A stretch of 64,000 nt of DNA from G963663365 sp963663365. GTDB lineage: Bacteria > Hinthialibacterota > Hinthialibacteria > Hinthialibacterales > G963663365. Made by a program: the position numbers and the translations under genes. Within the stretch, counting starts at the first letter, position 1. Every line of letters begins with the position of its first letter. The stretch covers positions 248,001 to 312,000 of the forward strand of contig CAXXIH010000003.1 in assembly GCA_963663365.2 (NCBI GenBank), written 5' to 3'. The notes beneath the pieces were generated by a model, which saw nothing but the letters and a program-made list of their open reading frames with translations, had not been told where the DNA came from and did no database searches. This document shows, piece by piece, positions 56,030 to 62,501 of this stretch.

Positions 56030-57381
56030 GATTCCTGTTTCGCAATACCCAAATGCCGTAAAGAACGGTCTAGTTCATTTTGCAGTCGCTCATCCAACTG
56101 CTGTAAACCCTCTTCAGCGCTGACTTGTCCTGCACAAATTGCTTCACTGATGTTATTGAATTCATTGTAGAAATATTGACCTACCGGCAAAGCGGGCAAA
56201 GGGCGCACGCGCCCCTCCAAAATGAAGTCGATAAAGATTTTCATCCGGGAATTGCGCACCTTTTCATACCCGGTATCTTCGAGCGCCGCCCGTGTCGGGG
56301 GGATGTTGCATAACTCAGCGGCAAACCGCGCCGATTGGGGCGCCGCAATAAGCCAAGATAGGAATTCCCAGGCTTGGTCTGGATGCTTGCAGCCGGTGGG
56401 GATAACCCAAAAACTCCCCGTCACCGCGCTCATGCTTTTCTTTCCCTCCACGCCGCTGACAAATGGTATGAGGCCGTATTCCATGTCCGGGGCATGTTTT
56501 TGCACAAAAGCCAATTGCCACTGACCGTCTTCGCGTATGGCCAGTTTTTCTTTATAAAAGGGATTGTTGGGGCTGTCATATTCTCCAAAGGCTGCTTCGA
56601 ACCGGCGGTAGGTATCAATGCCATATTCTTTATAGAATGACCTGATCCATTCCATTGCCCGGCGGTTTTCGGGAGAGTTGAATACAAATTTCCGTGTTTT
56701 AGGATCGTATAGCTGCCCTCCGAAGTTCCACATCCACATATAGCCGTACTGAATTTGAGGGATAAAACCGATTCTTTGAAGTTTTCCATTCTCATCGTAA
56801 ACCGTCAGTTTTTGTGCAGCGGTTCGTAATTCATCGATGGTTGAAGGTAGATTGGATTCATCATACCCGGCTTCGGCCAAAAGGCGCCGGTTATAGAAGA
56901 GCATCCATACATTAAGGGCTGTGGGGACGCCGTATTTTGAATCCCCGAACATGCCGTATTCCCAGATATTCGGGAGATAGTCATCCGGACCGGTTCCCTC
57001 CGCCGCCAGGTATTCATTCAGCGGAAAAAAGCACCCCGCCTCTCCCATGGTGGGGAGCATCCAATCCCAAACGGTAACCACATCGGGTGGAATCCCACCG
57101 GCAATGGCCGCCATGAGCTTATCGCCGATAACAAAATGCGAGGGACGTACGTGAATGTCTTGATGAGTCTCGTTGAATTCTTCGACAAGCTTTTCTAGGA
57201 ATTTCCCTTCAAAGCCACCCCAGGCATGCCAAAAAACAATTTCAACCGGCCCTTCGGGATTTGATTGCCCGCATCCCGAAGCCAAGGTAATCGATGCAAG
57301 GACGATTGCCAGCACGATTCGCTGCACACGGCGGCGAATCGTATGGCCAGGACCGCTTTTCGATATGGATGCAAACATCAT
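56026..57381 (-). CDS. Sugar-binding lipoprotein of a CUT1 ABC importer
   Basis: Extracellular solute-binding protein family 1, 451 aa. The signal segment (RIVLAIVLASITLASGC) ends in a lipobox-like sequence (ASGC) so Cys is probably lipidated and anchors it in a membrane. The start of the mature part, EIVFWHAWGGFEG, and PPDVVTVWDWMLP are typical of sugar-binding proteins (MalE/UgpB type). It delivers ligand to the two permeases downstream. Ligand unknown; an oligosaccharide is likely. A pair of ATGs lies at 57381 and 57378. Confidence 0.92.
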   Translation of the reverse strand: MMFASISKSGPGHTIRRRVQRIVLAIVLASITLASGCGQSNPEGPVEIVFWHAWGGFEGKFLEKLVEEFNETHQDIHVRPSHFVIGDKLMAAIAGGIPPDVVTVWDWMLPTMGEAGCFFPLNEYLAAEGTGPDDYLPNIWEYGMFGDSKYGVPTALNVWMLFYNRRLLAEAGYDESNLPSTIDELRTAAQKLTVYDENGKLQRIGFIPQIQYGYMWMWNFGGQLYDPKTRKFVFNSPENRRAMEWIRSFYKEYGIDTYRRFEAAFGEYDSPNNPFYKEKLAIREDGQWQLAFVQKHAPDMEYGLIPFVSGVEGKKSMSAVTGSFWVIPTGCKHPDQAWEFLSWLIAAPQSARFAAELCNIPPTRAALEDTGYEKVRNSRMKIFIDFILEGRVRPLPALPVGQYFYNEFNNISEAICAGQVSAEEGLQQLDERLQNELDRSLRHLGIAKQES

Positions 57382-57453
57382 GAAAACACCATCCGGATGG
57401 CAGCCGCCGATGGATTCAGGTTTGGGGATACGTCATGGCTTTGGGCTGCTTGC

Positions 57454-58575
57454 CTAACGCAGGAATGTTTGTGCAACGTAATCACGGTAGTCTTCATAAA
57501 ATCGCCGTGCCTGTGGTCCGGACTCCGGATTCATATATTCACAGAACGTAAAGGTTACGATGCGTTCCACATAGGGCGAAACGGCTTCCAATTGCCGTAT
57601 AACGCGCTCATTGGATGGCGGCTGGGCCGACCAGGCCATCTCATCCAAAGGGATACCGTGCTGTTGGTCGAAAGTCTCAATATCCGCCCAGAGTTGTTTG
57701 CCATGCTCGTGGCAGATGTCCTGCAGTATTGAAAAGTATAGCGGGATTTCCCGGAGCCGGTCCTCTTTAAAGATGCCGACGCTGTCTTGCATCATAATGG
57801 TGTCGACGGCATCCAGTTGAGCGGCAACCTGCGCCCAGAGCCTGCGGAACTCTTGGGGACCGTCTACGGTTGTGAAGTAGGGTGCGATGGCTACGGGCCT
57901 ATTGGGCGACAACTCCTTGCATCGCGTTGCCAGTTTATTGATCCACTGTGGCAGATGCCTCTCACTGCCATTCCATTGAATAAAAACATTGCAAAGTTCA
58001 TACGGGATATACCAGCCATAAAAACTTTTGTGGTGTCCGTAATTTTGGTGGATTTCTTCTAACAATTGTCCGCCGATTTCAGCCAGCCGGTTCAGAGCAT
58101 CCGGTTGTTGAAGCATCCAGGCGATTTCTACATGAGGCATCCCAACCCAGACATCCATCGCCAATTTGTCAGCATCGATAAGGATTTGCTCGACAAGATC
58201 GCAATTTAAGAAGTCCTTGAAGATTTTTGATTTGTAACAAATACCGCCCGGATTTCCGGTCAGTAGAATGAGTGAATCAATGCCGATATCTCGTATCAAT
58301 CTTAACTGCCTGGAACGGAATTCTTGGTTTGTCCAACGCTCCGATAATTCTTTCTCATTGAACGGCAGAAATGTGCCTTCGATTTTCCGTTGTATGGTTT
58401 CTGTTTGAAGTACCAGATCCTGCCCGGCGTCGGCGTGTTTCGGATAATTGCTCAATGAGCGATAGATGATATCGCGGTGGAGAGTGCGCAAATCCGGATG
58501 GACCAGGCTATGGTCATGCAGACTTTCGGAAACGGCAGCCTGTGATTGGATGCTTTTCTCGTTATGGGCGGTCAT
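57454..58575 (-). CDS. DUF4434-type TIM-barrel protein, cytoplasmic
   Basis: A 373-aa protein with the DUF4434 (glycosidase-like TIM barrel) layout: GTFLPFNEKE, LRLIRDIGIDSLIL, FYGWYIPYELCN, then AIAPYFT and TIMMQDSVGI. GWYIPYE is also found in the protein at the right edge of the window. No signal peptide is visible, so the product is probably cytoplasmic, unlike its relative. AAGGGG lies 9 bases before ATG 58575. It follows the terminator-like hairpin and precedes the binding-protein gene by 72 bases. It may cleave an imported oligosaccharide, which is inference. Confidence 0.8.
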   Translation of the reverse strand: MTAHNEKSIQSQAAVSESLHDHSLVHPDLRTLHRDIIYRSLSNYPKHADAGQDLVLQTETIQRKIEGTFLPFNEKELSERWTNQEFRSRQLRLIRDIGIDSLILLTGNPGGICYKSKIFKDFLNCDLVEQILIDADKLAMDVWVGMPHVEIAWMLQQPDALNRLAEIGGQLLEEIHQNYGHHKSFYGWYIPYELCNVFIQWNGSERHLPQWINKLATRCKELSPNRPVAIAPYFTTVDGPQEFRRLWAQVAAQLDAVDTIMMQDSVGIFKEDRLREIPLYFSILQDICHEHGKQLWADIETFDQQHGIPLDEMAWSAQPPSNERVIRQLEAVSPYVERIVTFTFCEYMNPESGPQARRFYEDYRDYVAQTFLR

Positions 58576-58715
58576 AGCCGCAGCCCCTTATTGCAGATCG
58601 TTTGTTTTGCGCTGTTGAGCGATGGTTGTGTTCCGCATCTCGTATGTCAAATGTGAAAACGAATGGGAGTGAAACCTGTGCTTTCATTCGCGAAATAAGA
58701 ATCCGTAAATACAAA

Positions 58716-58764
58716 GCTCCGCAGGCGGCTCGGCTTGCTGGCGCGTTTTGCGCGCCTGCGGAGC
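58716..58764 (-). terminator. Putative terminator downstream of a discoidin-like gene
   Basis: A perfect 12-bp inverted repeat (GCTCCGCAGGCG at 58716-58727, CGCCTGCGGAGC at 58753-58764) with a 25-base loop. On the minus strand it is followed by a T-rich stretch (TTTGTATTT). An alternative stem, GGCGCG/CGCGCC (58740-58745/58751-58756), overlaps the right arm, so the two cannot form together. It would end transcription before the DUF4434 gene or tune readthrough. Confidence 0.55.
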
Positions 58765-58846
58765 AACTCAAGCAATTAAAATTTGTTCGGACAATCACAG
58801 GTCGCCCAGGTGGTTTATAAGCACCTGAGCGGCTTGATTCTTGAAA

Positions 58847-59416
58847 TTACTGATAAAGCATCCACTCATCCGAAACATCCGAAGCCTCAGCCTGAAATAC
58901 TTCAATTTCAGAAAGGAGGCTATGCGAACCGGGAGCCTCTGAATCCAGAACCACCTTAACCCAACGCGCGGCAGCAGGGCCGCCTTCCCAAGTATAGGTG
59001 TAATTGGTTTCATTGCCGGAATCGGAAGTTACGGCTTCGCCCCATTCGACAAATCCATCGGTTGCGCTGGTCGATGAACCCAGAACCAGAACCTGAGCCT
59101 GAGGCGCAACGGTGGAACTGATCGAGACAAAAACGGTCACGGCCACCGAACCGATATCGGATTGTGTGGCGCCTAAGTCAATCACGATCTCTCGCGGATT
59201 GGCGGCGGCCATGCCATCCCAACCGGTGACGGGGGTCCAACCCCAATCTTTGACGCCGTCTGTCAGTTCGCCGCCTGAATCGCCCAACCAATCTGTCCGC
59301 AAAGGCGGATCGGCCGTATAGGTTTTTCCCGCTGCGTAATTGGTTTGCGCCCAAGCGCTGCATACTAAAAGACCACCCATACAGGCTACCGTGAGAAACA
59401 CAAAGTACTTTTTCAT
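58847..59416 (-). CDS. Secreted discoidin-like (galactose-binding fold) protein
   Basis: Exported 189-aa protein. The signal peptide is MKKYFVFLTVACMGGLLVCSA ending AWA. One F5/8 type C/discoidin-like domain follows (NYAAGKTYTADPP, GELTDGVKDWGWTP, REIVIDLGATQSDIGSVAV, ARWVKVVLD). Such domains often bind carbohydrate. ATG 59416 has GAGGAGAGG about 9 bases upstream; the longer open frame to 59518 lacks support. The C-terminus ends VSDEWMLYQ. It sits between the pilin-like gene and the terminator. Its partner is unknown. Confidence 0.82.
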   Translation of the reverse strand: MKKYFVFLTVACMGGLLVCSAWAQTNYAAGKTYTADPPLRTDWLGDSGGELTDGVKDWGWTPVTGWDGMAAANPREIVIDLGATQSDIGSVAVTVFVSISSTVAPQAQVLVLGSSTSATDGFVEWGEAVTSDSGNETNYTYTWEGGPAAARWVKVVLDSEAPGSHSLLSEIEVFQAEASDVSDEWMLYQ

Positions 59417-59480
59417 GGCTTCAGCCTCTCCTCTTCTGGAATTCCGGCGCGGGGCGATTGCCACGACGCCTGTTTTATTT

Positions 59481-60047
59481 TTATCCGGCTGCACTGTTAC
59501 GCAGTCCGGGACCAACACGAATGATATCTCCGGGGCTGTTTAGCCCATTGCTTAAGGAATAACGATTGCCTCCAAAGGACCACTGTAATTTGTGGTCCGG
59601 GCCGACGGAGTAAAGCATGTAATTGGCGCGGCCTTCGAATTCACCGTAATCGAATGGCGCATTCGAGCCGAAGTAGACATAGCATTGATACCAACCGATG
59701 GTTTCATCGTTGGGCGGAACAAAGGGATCGCGGGGGATGGAACTCATATAGGCGATGGGAGTTGTGATGACACCGATACCGGTAACCGTTTGTTGCATTC
59801 CATTAAGGTTAATACTGTTCCGCGGCGGTGCGATCAAGCCGGTGCCGTTATCCACCGGATATGAATTCTGATCAAGTTTATAAGCGGTTAACGCATCCTC
59901 GATTGAGCGCTGTTCGGAATAGACACGGGAGACTGTAGCCCGTGTCCGTGCATTTAAAAAATTGGGAACCGCAATCGCGGCCAAAATTCCGATAATGGCA
60001 ACGACAATTAAAAGCTCAATCAACGTGAAACCTGAATATGTTCTCAT
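59481..60047 (-). CDS. Type IV pilin-like / pseudopilin protein
   Basis: A 188-aa protein that begins MRTYSGFTLIELLIVVAIIG, the class III prepilin signal with the cleavage Gly just before Phe and Glu at position 5 of the mature form. The C-terminal part carries YMLYSVGPDHKLQ, a signature of type II secretion G-type and related pseudopilins. No other secretion or pilus gene is near. It is embedded in a sugar-uptake locus, as seen in some Planctomycetes- and Lentisphaerae-like bacteria. It might assemble with the discoidin-like proteins on either side. ATG 60047 fits the signal; the frame back to 60116 is not needed. Confidence 0.88.
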   Translation of the reverse strand: MRTYSGFTLIELLIVVAIIGILAAIAVPNFLNARTRATVSRVYSEQRSIEDALTAYKLDQNSYPVDNGTGLIAPPRNSINLNGMQQTVTGIGVITTPIAYMSSIPRDPFVPPNDETIGWYQCYVYFGSNAPFDYGEFEGRANYMLYSVGPDHKLQWSFGGNRYSLSNGLNSPGDIIRVGPGLRNSAAG

Positions 60048-60100
60048 CACTGAATTCTCGGATTTATCGTTCGTGATATTTGAAATTATTCGTTTACCGT

Positions 60101-61207
60101 CTAGTACAACTGCCAATCCCCAACATTCACGGAGTCTTGATAGACCTCAAACTCGCTTGCGAAAGAGTCCCAGAAGTTGTCGTTACTGCCTTGTGTCAAG
60201 AACCGGACATAACGCGCCTGAACAGGCTCATCGGGAATCAACAGATAAGGGACGTTACTAAAGGATGGATCGTCGTCATGATCGTATAGTTTGGGGACAA
60301 GTCCGATATTGGTGAAATTCTGTCCGTCTGCCGAAATGTCGACATAGACTGTGCCGACGACGAAAACGAAGGCAGTTTCCCATGCATTGTACCAAGCGCG
60401 GAAAGCGGCAAGATTGTTTTCATTCTTCCCTAGGTCAATTGTGATGGAGATTTGTTGCTCTGCTGTTAGGCCACCCCATCCGGTTGTATCTGTACCGGCG
60501 TCGACAGAGAGTGCGCCATCGGTGAGACGAACCCCATCATCCGGACGGCTGCCGTCATTGCCCGGAGGATTGGTGACATAGGATTTTCCTGCAGCGATAT
60601 TTTGCGCTGTGTCAGGAATCGAGACTTCGCGCAATACCGCAATTTCGGAGCACATCACATTGCTGGGCGGATTCTCGACCCGGAAACGGATGAACTGTGC
60701 GCTGACCGGCTCTAAAATAGTCAGGTCATTAACCACATGCCGGATGGTGTAATCATCGACATTGGCCTCCGAATAGTCCTCACTGAATGCGACGCCCAAG
60801 TTGGTGTAATTCACGCCATCAAGCGAGACGGCCACATTGGTTTCATCGATATAATCCGCAACCGGACCGCCCTGCCCTGTGGCATCCATAGCCCAGAATG
60901 CCCTGAACGATGAAAGATCGTCTTCAACTCGCTCCAGATCGATAATGATCTCGAGCGGCTCAGAAATGCCTTGCCAGGCCACAAAGGCATCACCTTCATT
61001 CTCACGGTTACGGCCATCGGTGAGATTCAACTCATCGCCATTGTCGGATGGAGGATCGGCCTCAACAAAGGCATCCAAGGCCACATCCACCCACCCTGTT
61101 CGCACGGTAATGTCTTCGGGAGATTCATAAGGGAATGGTTCGTAATCTTGACAAAAACCTACCGATACAAAAGCTGCGAGCAGCAAAACAGTAAATGTGG
61201 CTTTCAT
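60101..61207 (-). CDS. Secreted protein with two discoidin-like domains
   Basis: Exported 368-aa protein. A signal peptide (MKATFTVLLLAAFVSVGFC) precedes two beta-rich, galactose-binding-like domains. The first has EIIIDLERVEDDLSSFRAFW and QFIRFRVENPPSN; the second has AAGKSYVTNPP, SITIDLGKNENNLAAFRAWY and RYVRFLTQGSNDN. The C-terminus ends VGDWQLY. AGGAGG lies 6 bases before ATG 61207. It is the first gene of the operon running left from the lacI-divergent promoter, so it is the most directly regulated one. Probable ligand is a carbohydrate. Confidence 0.83.
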   Translation of the reverse strand: MKATFTVLLLAAFVSVGFCQDYEPFPYESPEDITVRTGWVDVALDAFVEADPPSDNGDELNLTDGRNRENEGDAFVAWQGISEPLEIIIDLERVEDDLSSFRAFWAMDATGQGGPVADYIDETNVAVSLDGVNYTNLGVAFSEDYSEANVDDYTIRHVVNDLTILEPVSAQFIRFRVENPPSNVMCSEIAVLREVSIPDTAQNIAAGKSYVTNPPGNDGSRPDDGVRLTDGALSVDAGTDTTGWGGLTAEQQISITIDLGKNENNLAAFRAWYNAWETAFVFVVGTVYVDISADGQNFTNIGLVPKLYDHDDDPSFSNVPYLLIPDEPVQARYVRFLTQGSNDNFWDSFASEFEVYQDSVNVGDWQLY

Positions 61208-61237
61208 GGCGGCCTCCTGAATAATCATGATAATCAA

Positions 61238-61251
61238 TGCACACGTTTGCA
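61238..61251. promoter_or_regulatory. LacI-type operator O1
   Basis: TGCACACGTTTGCA, an imperfect palindrome around ACGT. Its core GCACACGTTTGC is the exact reverse complement of the copy at 61397-61408. It lies just downstream of the -10 box of the leftward promoter, where repressor binding would block transcription. It resembles LacI/PurR-family operators. Confidence 0.7.
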
Positions 61252-61258
61252 TAAAATG

Positions 61259-61288
61259 ATCATAATATGCCTCCTCGGCCGATGTCAA
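61259..61288 (-). promoter_or_regulatory. Sigma-70-type promoter of the leftward sugar operon
   Basis: On the minus strand TTGACA (61288-61283) matches consensus fully, and TATGAT (61264-61259) has five of six; the spacer is 18 bases. Operator O1 starts 7 bases downstream of the -10 box and covers the expected start of transcription. Confidence 0.6.
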
Positions 61289-61396
61289 CCCTATTGAGAA
61301 TAAAATTTTTATACATACATAAATCTAGTGTTATGAGTGTTCTAAATCGAACAATGGTGTTCAGTTCACAACATAAAAGGGTATTCGGATACTTGC

Positions 61397-61408
61397 GCAA
61401 ACGTGTGC
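61397..61408. promoter_or_regulatory. LacI-type operator O2
   Basis: GCAAACGTGTGC, identical to O1 in reverse orientation, 146 bases away and 35 bases before the lacI start. A repressor dimer pair could loop the divergent promoter region. It may also give autoregulation of lacI. Confidence 0.7.
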
Positions 61409-61442
61409 TTGAGACTAAATTTTCATGTGGGAACTGGTTGTC

Positions 61443-62492
61443 ATGTCTAAACGCAGAGCTACCATCAAAGATATTGCCGCCCACTTGGGGATTTCGCATA
61501 GCACGGTATCGCGGGCTTTGCGGAATGACTCACGTATTTCTCCTGGAACCATAGATAGCGTACGCAAGGCCGCTGCAGAAATTGGGTATCGTCCCAACAT
61601 CCTGGCCTGCGGTTTGGTGCATAACCGCAGCAGTCTTATCGGTATCGTGACCAGTAATGTCCGGGGATCCTTTTTTGCCGATGTTATTGATGGGGCGCAA
61701 GAAATCCTTGACCAGCGCCGCTATAGCATTCTGCTCTGTTGCTCAAATAAAAATACGAATGCGGAACGAGGGCATCTTGAAACACTGATCGATAAGCAAG
61801 TCGAGGGCATGATTGTGTTGCCGGTAACAAGTTGCGGAACCAATAGCCGGGTAATGCAGCAGGCTTTAAAATTGCGCATACCGCTGGTTGTTGTCGGCAC
61901 TCCCAAACATAATGTGGCTGCCCCTACTGTTGGATCGGATAATGCCCTGGGAGGGTATTTGGCGGCAAAACATCTCTTGGAGCGGGGACATCGGCGCATT
62001 GTCTACATCACGCATTCCGAAGCTGACTTAAAAGCCAAACGCCACCGTTACGGCCTTGAGAATCTTCAACGTTTTGAAGGCTATTGCCGTGCTCTGCATG
62101 AGCGCGGTTGTGGTAATAATCTCCGAGTTGTGGAGCTGGATGAAGAGGGATTGAACATGGAACCGTTGCGTGCGGTTTTGCATGAAAAAAAGGCCCCGAC
62201 TGCCTTCTTCGCCTATTCGGACTTACTGGCGATATCGGCCATGCATGCTGTTGCTTCCTGGGGATATCGCGTTCCTGAAGATGTTTCGATTGTCGGCTTC
62301 GATGATATTGAATTTGCTTCGCGAATGAATCCCGCTCTGACCACAGTGGCCCAGCCCAAAATCGATATGGGCCGCTTTGCCGCGAAAAAGATCATCAACC
62401 AAATTGAGGGACTCCCCGAAGATGATTTGATCTGCACGCCCGAACTTATTGTTCGTGATTCCACTGCATCTCCGCCAACCAAGCGCCTATAG
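61443..62492 (+). CDS. LacI-family transcriptional regulator
   Basis: A 349-aa repressor. The DNA-binding helix-turn-helix is ATIKDIAAHLGISHSTVSRALR at the N-terminus, followed by the hinge YRPNILACGLVHNRS, and a periplasmic-binding-protein-like effector domain (LIGIVTSN, VGSDNALGGYLAAKHLLERGH, VSIVGFDDIEFA). A free sugar probably acts as inducer. It is divergent from the sugar operon and followed 9 bases later by the DUF4434 gene at the right edge. ATG 61443 is chosen; an in-frame ATG at 61425 adds six residues. It most likely binds the two operators in front of it. Confidence 0.93.
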   Translation: MSKRRATIKDIAAHLGISHSTVSRALRNDSRISPGTIDSVRKAAAEIGYRPNILACGLVHNRSSLIGIVTSNVRGSFFADVIDGAQEILDQRRYSILLCCSNKNTNAERGHLETLIDKQVEGMIVLPVTSCGTNSRVMQQALKLRIPLVVVGTPKHNVAAPTVGSDNALGGYLAAKHLLERGHRRIVYITHSEADLKAKRHRYGLENLQRFEGYCRALHERGCGNNLRVVELDEEGLNMEPLRAVLHEKKAPTAFFAYSDLLAISAMHAVASWGYRVPEDVSIVGFDDIEFASRMNPALTTVAQPKIDMGRFAAKKIINQIEGLPEDDLICTPELIVRDSTASPPTKRL

Positions 62493-62501
62493 GATGAAAT
62501 A

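Noticed and set aside
57389..57400. Perfect 12-bp palindrome CCATCCGGATGG before the binding-protein start
   Set aside because: A palindrome this short is expected by chance about 15 times in 64 kb, and no second copy was noticed in the locus.
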